A stretch of 25,857 nucleotides of DNA from an uncultured Bacteroidales bacterium. Its GTDB lineage: Bacteria > Bacteroidota > Bacteroidia > Bacteroidales > UBA932. Within the stretch, counting starts at the first letter, position 1, and each line of letters opens with the position of its first letter. This document shows positions 16,176-23,506 of the stretch, piece after piece. The position numbers were made by a program, and so were the translations under genes. The stretch is taken from assembly GCA_937900465.1 (NCBI GenBank), contig CALCEJ010000101.1, positions 1-25,857 of the forward strand, in the 5' to 3' direction. The notes under the pieces were generated by a model. It did not search any database. It was given only the letters and a program-made list of their open reading frames with translations, and was not told the DNA's origin.

Positions 16176-17414
16176 ATGGCAAACAAGAGCATATGCCTGT
16201 ATTTCCAGGTCCATCAGCCCTGCCGTCTGAGACTCTATCGTTTCTTCGATATCGGCAAGGACTCCCACTACTATGACGACTTTGCGAACAGGACGATCCT
16301 GCGCCGTGTAGCCCAGCGCTGCTATCTTCCAATGAATGCCCTTCTGCTCCAGGAGATCAAGGCGTCCAAGGGCAAGTTCCGCGTCGCGTTCTCCATCTCC
16401 GGCTCCGCCCTTGAACAGTTCAAGCGCTTCGCCCCGGAGGTGATCGAGTCCTTCAGGGCCCTCGCCGCCACAGGTGCCGTCGAGTTCCTCGCGGAGACCT
16501 ACAATCATTCCCTCGCTTCGCTCAAGTCGGAATCCGAGTTCTCTCACCAGGTCCTCAAGCACAAGGCCGCCATCGAAGACCTCTTCGGTGTAACCCCCAC
16601 GGCTTTCCGCAACACAGAGCTTATCTACTCAGACTCAATCGGCGAGGAGGTCTTGAATCTGGGCTTCAAGACGATGCTTACTGAAGGCGCGCGCCACATT
16701 ATGGGCTGGAAGAGCCCTAACTTCGTGTACTCGAATGCCCTTAATCCTAAGCTCAAGCTCCTCCTTCGTAACTACAGCCTCTCTGACGACATCGCTTTCC
16801 GTTTCTCCAACAAGGGCTGGGAAATGTGGCCCCTCACGGCTGAGAAGTATCTCGGATGGGTCAAGGAGTCAGCAAAGGATGACGATGTAGTCAACCTCTT
16901 TATGGACTATGAGACCTTCGGCGAGCACCAGAGCGCAGACAGCGGCATCTTCGAGTTTATGAAGGCCCTCCCAGGCGTCGTCCTGAAGGACGGCACCTTC
17001 GACTTCGCTACCCCTTCGGAGGTCGTGAAGAAATACAAGGCTGTCGCGGACCTCGAAGTCGTGGACCCCATCTCCTGGGCCGACGAAGAGCGCGACGTAA
17101 CCGCCTGGCTTGGAAACGAACTCCAACAGGAAGCTTTCAACAAGGTCTATGCGATGACGGAGAAACTCTCCATCGTCAACAGCCCTGAACTGTGGGAGGA
17201 CTTCGGTCACCTGCAGGAAAGCGACCATTTTTACTATATGTGCACAAAATTCTTCTCCGACGGAGAAGTCCACAAATATTTTAACCCTTATGATACTCCC
17301 TACGAGGCGTTCATCAACTATATGAACGTACTCTCGGATTTCCAGATCCGCCTGGACGAAGCCCGTGCTGCGCTGGATGTGAAAGAGCTTGCGGAGAAAG
17401 AACTTGGAAAATAA
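16176..17414 (+). CDS. GH57-family alpha-amylase-type enzyme
   Basis: The protein has 412 residues, no signal peptide and is cytoplasmic. All five GH57 conserved regions can be followed: VHQP near residue 12, VEFLAETYNHS, FRNTELIYSD (nucleophile Glu148), FMDYETFGEHQ (acid/base Asp244) and DVTAWLGNELQQEAF near the C-terminus. GH57 members include amylase, 4-alpha-glucanotransferase and branching enzyme activities. This short form, without the long C-terminal extension of the GH57 branching enzymes, is usually annotated as alpha-amylase. Within a glycogen operon it probably trims or transfers malto-oligosaccharides. It starts 12 bases after the GT4 stop. Its own stop (17412-17414) is followed at once by the ATG of the synthase-phosphorylase gene in the same frame, so the two should be translationally coupled. 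Confidence 0.94.
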   Translation: MANKSICLYFQVHQPCRLRLYRFFDIGKDSHYYDDFANRTILRRVAQRCYLPMNALLLQEIKASKGKFRVAFSISGSALEQFKRFAPEVIESFRALAATGAVEFLAETYNHSLASLKSESEFSHQVLKHKAAIEDLFGVTPTAFRNTELIYSDSIGEEVLNLGFKTMLTEGARHIMGWKSPNFVYSNALNPKLKLLLRNYSLSDDIAFRFSNKGWEMWPLTAEKYLGWVKESAKDDDVVNLFMDYETFGEHQSADSGIFEFMKALPGVVLKDGTFDFATPSEVVKKYKAVADLEVVDPISWADEERDVTAWLGNELQQEAFNKVYAMTEKLSIVNSPELWEDFGHLQESDHFYYMCTKFFSDGEVHKYFNPYDTPYEAFINYMNVLSDFQIRLDEARAALDVKELAEKELGK

Positions 17415-20400
17415 ATGAAAGACAACAGACAGACCCCTGACTACCTGTTCGAAGTAAGCTGGGAAGTTTGCAATAAGGTAGGCGGGATTTATACGGTGAT
17501 AGCAACCAAGGCGCTGCACCTTCAGTCGCAGTTTGGGCGTCGCCACATACTCATAGGCCCGGACGTCTGGATGCACAGCGAATCCAATCCGGACTTCATT
17601 GAGGACCCCCTTATGTATCACACCTGGAAGGCGAAGGCCGCATCGGAAGGTCTCCGTATCAGGATAGGAAAATGGAACATCCCCGGAAAGCCCCTCGCTA
17701 TCCTCGTGGACTTCAAGCAGTTCCTCCCTCAGGCTGACACCCTTATGGGTAATATGTGGAAGGACTTCGGCGTGGATTCCATCAGCGGGAACTGGGACTA
17801 TAAGGAAAATGTGCTGTTCGGCATTGTCGCAGGAAAGGTGATAGAGAGTTTCTGGAACTACAACCTCTCCGGCAGCGAGAAGGTCGTCGCCCAGTTCCAC
17901 GAGTGGCAGACCGGAGCCGGACTCCTCTACATCAAGAAGTGCAAAATCCCGGTCTCCACGGTGTTCACTACCCACGCTACCTGCATAGGCCGGTGCATCG
18001 CCGGAAACAACCTCCGTCTTTACGACAATATGGCGTCGATGGACGGAGACGAGATGGCCCGCCGCTTCAACGTCGTCGCGCTCCACTCGCTCGAGAAAAC
18101 CGCCGCCCGTATGGCCGATGTCTTTACGACTGTCAGCGAAATTACTGCGAAGGAGTGTGAGAGATTCCTTGGCAGGAAGGTGGACATCGTGACGCCAAAC
18201 GGCTTCGAGAACAGCTTCACCCCCGCTTCCGACGAGGAGTATTCAGCCCGTCACGACAGTTCCAGAAAGCGCCTTGTGGAGGTTGCGTCGGCGATGTCCG
18301 GCGAGGAAGTGCCTTCGGATGCGATCTTCATCGGCATAGGCGGAAGGTACGAGTTCAGGAACAAGGGAATAGACATATTCATTGACGCCCTCCGCCGCAT
18401 CAACGAATCGGATTCGTACAAAGGTCGCAGCATCCAGGCGTTCATTATGATTCCTGCCGGTCACCATGGACCCGACAGGGAACTTGCCGCGAAGCTCTCC
18501 GGCGGCGGAGACCCCTTCTACACGACAAGGACGTCCCACTACCTGATGTCCCCGGAGTATGACACGATTACGCGTGTACTCCGCGAAAAGAAACTGGACA
18601 ATGCCGTTGCGGACAAGGTGAAGGTTTACTTCATCCCTTCGTATCTTAACGGAGACGACGGCATATTCAATATCACGTACTACGACGTTCTCTGCGGGCT
18701 GGACCTTGCAATGTTTCCGTCGTACTACGAGCCCTGGGGCTATACTCCTTTGGAGGCGCTTGCCTTCGGTGTTCCTACCCTTACGACGAGCCTTGCCGGC
18801 TTCGGCCTCTGGGTCAAGGACCATTACGCGAAGGACCACCCCGGGATTACCATTCTTTCTCGCGGAGAGGATAACTACGACGAAGTCGTCGAAGGTACCG
18901 CCGCCCGTATCGAAGAGATTTCGGCCCTCGATCTCCCGACGAGGAACGAGTACAGGGCAAATGCCCGCGATGTCGCGTCCATAGCCCTCTGGGAGAATCA
19001 GATCAAGTATTACCAGGAGGCTTACGGCCTCGCAATCGGGAAGGTTCAGTCGAACCTCGACAGTTACAAAGCTAAAGAAAAGACTATGCAATACACACAG
19101 ACAGACGTTATCAACCCCAGCTGGAGGACGGTTCTTGTGACCCGTCACCTCCCCGAAAAGCTTGCCCCCCTCGAGGTCCTCTCAAAGAACCTCTGGTGGT
19201 GCTGGAATGAAAGCGCGAAGGAACTGTTCAAGACTATTGATCCGGCCGTTTGGCACAAATCCGGTCACAACCCCCTCGTCGTCCTTGATACGGTCAGCCT
19301 CAAGCGCTTCCGTCAGCTTTCGGAGGATCAGGAGTTCGTCGGAAAGATGAATGCGGTGCTGGACGAATTCAACGCATATATGGCTCTCAAGGATAAGAGG
19401 GTTGAGCCCTCGGTGGCTTACTTCTGTATGGAATATGGCCTGGATACTTCGCTGAAGATCTATTCCGGAGGTCTTGGCATTCTTGCCGGCGACTACCTGA
19501 AGGAGACTTCAGATATGAACGTGAACCTTGTCGCCGTGGGCCTTCTGTATCGCTATGGATATTTCACCCAGGTCATTTCCGGACAGGGCTATCAGGTCGC
19601 GAATTATGACGCCCAGGACTTTACCCGCATCCCGGCATCCCCGGTGATGGACACTGACGGCTCCTGGATGAGCATCGTCGTTCCATTCCCCGGCCGTACC
19701 CTTACCGCAAGGCTGTGGAAGGTCGCCGTTGGACGTACGGACCTGTATCTGCTGGATACTGACTTCGAGGCTAACATTGCAGAGGACCGTGAGGTTACAT
19801 ATCATCTGTACGGAGGAAGCTGGGAGAACCGTCTCAAGCAGGAAATCCTTCTTGGTGTCGGCGGTATCCGCGCCCTGAGGAAGCTTGGAATAAACCCCAG
19901 CGTCTATCACTGCAACGAAGGCCACGCCGCATTCATCGGCATCGAGCGCTTGCGCGAATACGTCGAGCACTCCAACCTCGACTTTACTGAGGCCCTTGAG
20001 GTTGTCAGGTCAAGTTCCCTGTTTACTACCCACACCCCCGTTCCCGCCGGTCACGACGCCTTCGAGGAAGGTCTTCTCCGCCAGTATATCGGCCATTATC
20101 CTGCCCGTCTGAAGATAGATTGGGAGACTCTGATGTCCCTTGGTAAGGACAATCCTCTCGATCCCGGCGAGAAGTTCTCGATGAGTAACCTCGCCGCGAA
20201 CATCTCCCAGAATGTCAACGGCGTTTCGATGCTCCACGGCAAGGTCTCGCAGGACATCTTTGCCCATATGTACCCGGCATACCTTCCGGAAGAACTCTTC
20301 GTCAGCTATGTTACGAACGGGGTCCATTACTCGACCTGGACCGCTCCGGAATGGAAGCCCATCCACGCCCGCGTGTTCGGCCCTGATTTCCAGACCCATC

Positions 20401-21650
20401 ACTACGACCGCAGTTGCTTCGAGGGAATCTACCAGATTCCTGACGAGGAAGTATGGGAGACCAAGAAGACTCTTAAGAAGAAGCTCATCGCCTTCGTCCG
20501 CGAGCGCCTCCAGGACAAGAGCATCTCCAACCACTATTCCCCTTCGGAGCTTGTCACGATTATGGACACCCTCCGCGATGATGTGCTTACAATAGGCTTC
20601 GCCCGCCGTTTTGCGACCTACAAGAGGGCGACGCTGCTTTTCAGCGATCTCGACCGTCTGGACAAGATTGTCAACAACCCAGCCCAGCCGGTCCAGTTCC
20701 TCTTCGCCGGCAAGGCCCATCCTGCTGACGGCGCAGGCCAGGACCTCATCAAGCGTATCGTCGACATTTCCAAGGATCCCCGCTTCATCGGAAAGATCGT
20801 CTTCGTACCCGGATATGACATCACTCTGGCAAAGAGGATGGTCCAGGGTGTCGACGTCTGGATGAACAACCCCACCCGTCCCCAGGAGGCTTCCGGTACT
20901 TCCGGTGAAAAGGCGGCGATGAATGGAACGATGCACTTCAGCGTACTTGACGGATGGTGGGTTGAGGGCTACAGGGAGGGAGCCGGATGGGCCCTTCCTC
21001 TGGAGCAGATGTATGAGGATAACAACTACCAGAACGAGCTTGATGCAGCGACCGAGTACGCTATCATCGAGAACGATATCGCTCCTGCTTACTACAATCT
21101 GGACCGTACTACCCAGCGTTCCGCTGAGTGGGTTGGCTATATCAAGAACACCATAGCCCGTGTCGCCTGCGACTTTACTACGAACCGTATGCTCACGGAC
21201 TATATGAACCAGTACTATATGCCTCAGGCAAAGCGGAGTGCCCAGCTTGTCGCAGACGACTTCTCTCTTGCGCGTGGCATCGCGGCCTGGAAGAAGCACG
21301 TCCGCCGTGAGTGGGAGAACATCCGTGCCGTGGCGACTTCCGAATCCGAAGCATCCTATGACCTCGGTGTCAACAAGCCTTTCCATGCTGAGATTTCCGT
21401 TACTATGGGAGACCTTGGGAGAGAGGATATCGGCGTGGAGGTGATCTTTGCCCAGAAGGATACCCACGACAGGCTCCACATCAGCGACGTCAAGGAGTGC
21501 ACTCCCGGAGAGCTCGTTGACGGAACCTGTGTTTACAAAGTGGATATCCTCCCGGAAAAGACCGGCGCATACCAGGTCGGATGCAGGATTTACGCTAAGA
21601 ACCCGCTCCTTCCTCACCGTCAGGACTTCGAGTGTGTCAAGTGGCTTTAA
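17415..21650 (+). CDS. Glycogen synthase (GT3) - alpha-glucan phosphorylase (GT35) fusion protein
   Basis: One uninterrupted frame of 1411 residues joins two enzymes. Residues 1 to about 550 are a eukaryote-like glycogen synthase: FEVSWEVCNKVGGIYTV at 12-27, VAQFHEWQTGAGLLY, GGRYEFRNKGIDIF and PSYYEPWGYTPLEALAFG, with the catalytic-region Glu439. GT3 enzymes normally use UDP-glucose. Residues about 560-1411 are a short-type phosphorylase: a DUF3417-like start (LEVLSKNLWWCWNESAKELF), FCMEYGLDTSLKIYSGGLG, YHCNEGHAAF and the pyridoxal-phosphate site EASGTSGEKAAMNG with Lys1166. The join is a short linker, and Met558 (ATG at 19086) lies exactly where free-standing phosphorylases begin. An internal start there would yield an 854-residue phosphorylase. 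The protein would both extend and phosphorolyse glycogen chains in the cytoplasm. The start is the ATG touching the GH57 stop. Confidence 0.95.
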   Translation: MKDNRQTPDYLFEVSWEVCNKVGGIYTVIATKALHLQSQFGRRHILIGPDVWMHSESNPDFIEDPLMYHTWKAKAASEGLRIRIGKWNIPGKPLAILVDFKQFLPQADTLMGNMWKDFGVDSISGNWDYKENVLFGIVAGKVIESFWNYNLSGSEKVVAQFHEWQTGAGLLYIKKCKIPVSTVFTTHATCIGRCIAGNNLRLYDNMASMDGDEMARRFNVVALHSLEKTAARMADVFTTVSEITAKECERFLGRKVDIVTPNGFENSFTPASDEEYSARHDSSRKRLVEVASAMSGEEVPSDAIFIGIGGRYEFRNKGIDIFIDALRRINESDSYKGRSIQAFIMIPAGHHGPDRELAAKLSGGGDPFYTTRTSHYLMSPEYDTITRVLREKKLDNAVADKVKVYFIPSYLNGDDGIFNITYYDVLCGLDLAMFPSYYEPWGYTPLEALAFGVPTLTTSLAGFGLWVKDHYAKDHPGITILSRGEDNYDEVVEGTAARIEEISALDLPTRNEYRANARDVASIALWENQIKYYQEAYGLAIGKVQSNLDSYKAKEKTMQYTQTDVINPSWRTVLVTRHLPEKLAPLEVLSKNLWWCWNESAKELFKTIDPAVWHKSGHNPLVVLDTVSLKRFRQLSEDQEFVGKMNAVLDEFNAYMALKDKRVEPSVAYFCMEYGLDTSLKIYSGGLGILAGDYLKETSDMNVNLVAVGLLYRYGYFTQVISGQGYQVANYDAQDFTRIPASPVMDTDGSWMSIVVPFPGRTLTARLWKVAVGRTDLYLLDTDFEANIAEDREVTYHLYGGSWENRLKQEILLGVGGIRALRKLGINPSVYHCNEGHAAFIGIERLREYVEHSNLDFTEALEVVRSSSLFTTHTPVPAGHDAFEEGLLRQYIGHYPARLKIDWETLMSLGKDNPLDPGEKFSMSNLAANISQNVNGVSMLHGKVSQDIFAHMYPAYLPEELFVSYVTNGVHYSTWTAPEWKPIHARVFGPDFQTHHYDRSCFEGIYQIPDEEVWETKKTLKKKLIAFVRERLQDKSISNHYSPSELVTIMDTLRDDVLTIGFARRFATYKRATLLFSDLDRLDKIVNNPAQPVQFLFAGKAHPADGAGQDLIKRIVDISKDPRFIGKIVFVPGYDITLAKRMVQGVDVWMNNPTRPQEASGTSGEKAAMNGTMHFSVLDGWWVEGYREGAGWALPLEQMYEDNNYQNELDAATEYAIIENDIAPAYYNLDRTTQRSAEWVGYIKNTIARVACDFTTNRMLTDYMNQYYMPQAKRSAQLVADDFSLARGIAAWKKHVRREWENIRAVATSESEASYDLGVNKPFHAEISVTMGDLGREDIGVEVIFAQKDTHDRLHISDVKECTPGELVDGTCVYKVDILPEKTGAYQVGCRIYAKNPLLPHRQDFECVKWL

Positions 21651-21653
21651 GTT

Positions 21654-22529
21654 ATGATTGCTACAAGTGGATTCTTTGACGGTGTCCATCTTGGACACCG
21701 TCTCGTGCTTGAAAAGCTCATCTCCCTTTCCCGTGAAAGGGGGGAGGATCCGCTTGTGGTCACATTCTGGCCCCATCCCCGCGCCGTCCTTCAAAACGAT
21801 GCCCGTGAGCTTCAGCTCCTCAGTTCGCCGGATGAGAAAAAAACGCTCATAGCTTCGGTGGGCATTTCGCGCGTGGAGGTCGTTCCTTTCACCCGCAGCT
21901 TCGCGGCGATGACCGCCCGGGAATACCTTGACTTTCTTCGTGAGAGTTTTGACGTCTCCTGTGTGCTTATGGGCTATGACAACCGTATCGGCTCCGACGG
22001 CCTCACTGCCGCGGACCTTGACGGGTATGGCGTCGAGGTTGTCGCCTTCGGACAGCAGGCTTCGGTACGGAACGTCCTTTCCTCCGAAATGACTGTAAGC
22101 TCGACGAAGATACGGAAGGCGCTGGAAGAGGGGAGAGTAGAGGCGGCGAATGCGATGCTGGGGTATAGATATGGGCTTGACGGAGCCGTAGTGCCGGGAA
22201 ACAGGCTTGGACGGACTATCGGGTTCCCGACGGCGAATATACGGGAGTACGAACCGCTGAAGCTGATTCCGGAGAACGGGGTGTATGAGGTGGCTGTCCT
22301 CGTGGAAGGAGAGTGGTTCCGCGGGATGTGTAATGTGGGCCTTCGGCCTACGGTCGGAGGGACGACAAGGACAGTTGAAACGCACATATTTGATTTCGAC
22401 AGGAATATCTATGGGCTTCCTCTGAGAATCGAGTTCATCCGCCGCATCCGTGAGGAGCGTCATTTCCCTTCGCTTGAGGCGCTTTCGCGTCAGCTTCAGG
22501 AAGATAAAGATTGCATAATTAAAAAATAA
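21654..22529 (+). CDS. ribF: Bifunctional riboflavin kinase/FAD synthetase
   Basis: The 291-residue protein converts riboflavin to FMN and FAD. The N-terminal adenylyltransferase has GFFDGVHLGH at 6-15, VVTFWPHPRAVL and the SSTKIRKAL segment. The C-terminal flavokinase has GNRLGRTIGFPTAN, ENGVYEV, GMCNVGLRPTVGG and ETHIFDFDRNIYG. The start is fixed, because the frame upstream is closed by the stop of the fusion gene (TAA GTT ATG, same frame). The N-terminus is therefore about 15-20 residues shorter than in most RibF proteins. It appears to be the last gene of the glycogen operon, a metabolic mismatch that probably reflects simple co-transcription. The flavokinase half, from about 22129, uses GGG and other G-ending codons much more than its surroundings. 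Confidence 0.95.
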   Translation: MIATSGFFDGVHLGHRLVLEKLISLSRERGEDPLVVTFWPHPRAVLQNDARELQLLSSPDEKKTLIASVGISRVEVVPFTRSFAAMTAREYLDFLRESFDVSCVLMGYDNRIGSDGLTAADLDGYGVEVVAFGQQASVRNVLSSEMTVSSTKIRKALEEGRVEAANAMLGYRYGLDGAVVPGNRLGRTIGFPTANIREYEPLKLIPENGVYEVAVLVEGEWFRGMCNVGLRPTVGGTTRTVETHIFDFDRNIYGLPLRIEFIRRIREERHFPSLEALSRQLQEDKDCIIKK

Positions 22530-22541
22530 GGTTTATATTTG
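22511..22541 (+). promoter_or_regulatory. Promoter of greA-HIT-lipoprotein operon
   Basis: TTG at 22511-22513 (inside the ribF C-terminus) is followed after exactly 20 bases by TATATTTG at 22534-22541, a perfect Bacteroidetes -7 element. Transcription should start near 22547, giving a leader of about 88 bases before greA. Confidence 0.75.
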
Positions 22542-22556
22542 CAAAGAGACTTATGG

Positions 22557-22588
22557 GTACTGCCGTGAAAGGGGCAGTACTCGTTTTT
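22557..22588 (+). promoter_or_regulatory. Terminator-like hairpin in the greA leader (possible attenuator)
   Basis: A perfect 8-bp stem, GTACTGCC (22557-22564) with GGCAGTAC (22573-22580), has an 8-base loop and is followed by five T residues at 22584-22588. It lies downstream of the greA promoter, so transcripts from that promoter must pass it. It could terminate the ribF operon, act as a leader attenuator for greA, or do both. Confidence 0.6.
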
Positions 22589-22634
22589 AGTCACGCAGCA
22601 CGCTGATAACCAGATTATTATAAAACACAAAGAT

Positions 22635-23102
22635 ATGGCTTTTGAATATATGACACAGGCGGGGTACGATAAGCTCAAGAAGGAGCTTTCGGATGCGCTT
22701 TCCCAGCGCCCCGTAATCTCCGCCGCTATTGCGGAGGCTCGTGAGAAGGGAGACCTCTCGGAGAACGCTGAGTACGATGCGGCCCGCGATGCCCAGGGAC
22801 TTCTCGAGGTCCGGATCGCCCGCCTTAAGGATAAGCTTGCTAATGCCCGCGTAATCGACGAGTCCAAGCTTTCCACGGACTCCGTCCAGCTCCTGTCAAA
22901 GGTTACAGTCCGCAATCTCCAGAATAAGATGGAGATGAAATTCACCATTGTGGGTGAGTCTGAGGCTGACTTTTCAAAGGGACTCCTGTCCTCATCGACT
23001 CCTATCGGGAAGGCCCTTATCGGCCATTCGAAAGGCGAGGTCGTTGAGGCTACCGTTCCTTCCGGCGTGATGAAGTTTGAAATACTTGATATTGCACTGT
23101 AA
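22635..23102 (+). CDS. greA: Transcript-cleavage elongation factor GreA
   Basis: The 155-residue protein is of standard GreA length. The N-terminal coiled coil (about 1-75) carries the basic patch and the tip motif EKGDLSENAEYDAA with Asp40 and Glu43, the acidic pair that enters the RNA polymerase secondary channel to promote cleavage of backtracked RNA. The C-terminal globular FKBP-like domain shows FTIVGESEAD, SSSTPIGKALIG and the family-typical end. Its stop codon overlaps the start of the HIT gene by one base (TAATG), so the two are translationally coupled. Expression is expected from the promoter at 22511-22541, subject to the leader hairpin described separately. Confidence 0.97.
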   Translation: MAFEYMTQAGYDKLKKELSDALSQRPVISAAIAEAREKGDLSENAEYDAARDAQGLLEVRIARLKDKLANARVIDESKLSTDSVQLLSKVTVRNLQNKMEMKFTIVGESEADFSKGLLSSSTPIGKALIGHSKGEVVEATVPSGVMKFEILDIAL

Positions 23103-23506
23103 TGACGATTTTCTCGAAAATAGCAGCAGGCGAGATTCCTTCGTACAAGTGTGCGGAGAACGAGGATTTCTATGCATTCCTTGACATTTCGCCCCTTGCG
23201 GAGGGGCATACTCTCGTGATTCCCCGCAAGGTGGAGGATGACTATATCTTCAACCTGGACCCTTCAGTCTATTCCGGTCTTACGGAATTCGCCCGCAAGG
23301 TCGCAATCGCGATCAAGGCTGCAATTCCCTGCAAGAGGGTTGGCGTCGCCGTCCTTGGAATGGAGGTTCCCCACACTCATATTCATCTCGTCCCTATGCA
23401 GAGCGAAGCTGATATGGACTTCCGCAGGGAAAAGCTCCATCCCTCCCCGGAGCGGATGAAGGAAATTGCAGACTCTATTCTCCGTGAATATGAAAAACTC
23501 GCTTAA
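23102..23506 (+). CDS. HIT-family (histidine triad) nucleotide hydrolase
   Basis: The protein has 134 residues, a typical HINT-branch size. The N-terminal FSKIAAGEIPSYK and FLDISPLAEGHTLVIP segments and the catalytic triad motif VPHTHIHLVP, with His91, His93 and His95 (His93 is the expected nucleophile of the H-x-H-x-H set), identify the family. HIT proteins hydrolyse nucleoside phosphoramidates and related AMP adducts in the cytoplasm, though the physiological substrate is usually unknown. It starts on the greA stop (TAATG). Its own 3' end overlaps the start of the next gene by about 17 bases, so greA, HIT and the lipoprotein gene form a compact operon. Confidence 0.95.
   Translation: MTIFSKIAAGEIPSYKCAENEDFYAFLDISPLAEGHTLVIPRKVEDDYIFNLDPSVYSGLTEFARKVAIAIKAAIPCKRVGVAVLGMEVPHTHIHLVPMQSEADMDFRREKLHPSPERMKEIADSILREYEKLA

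Noticed and set aside
17415..21650. Fusion as a sequencing or assembly artefact
   Set aside because: The frame is continuous for 1411 codons, the linker is clean, and both halves are full length. A single lost stop codon in the assembly cannot be formally excluded from one sequence.
20010..22463. Very long minus-strand open frame (817 codons) opposite the fusion gene and ribF
   Set aside because: It spans two well-identified plus-strand genes and shows no recognisable motif. Long antisense frames are expected where the sense codons strongly prefer C in third position.
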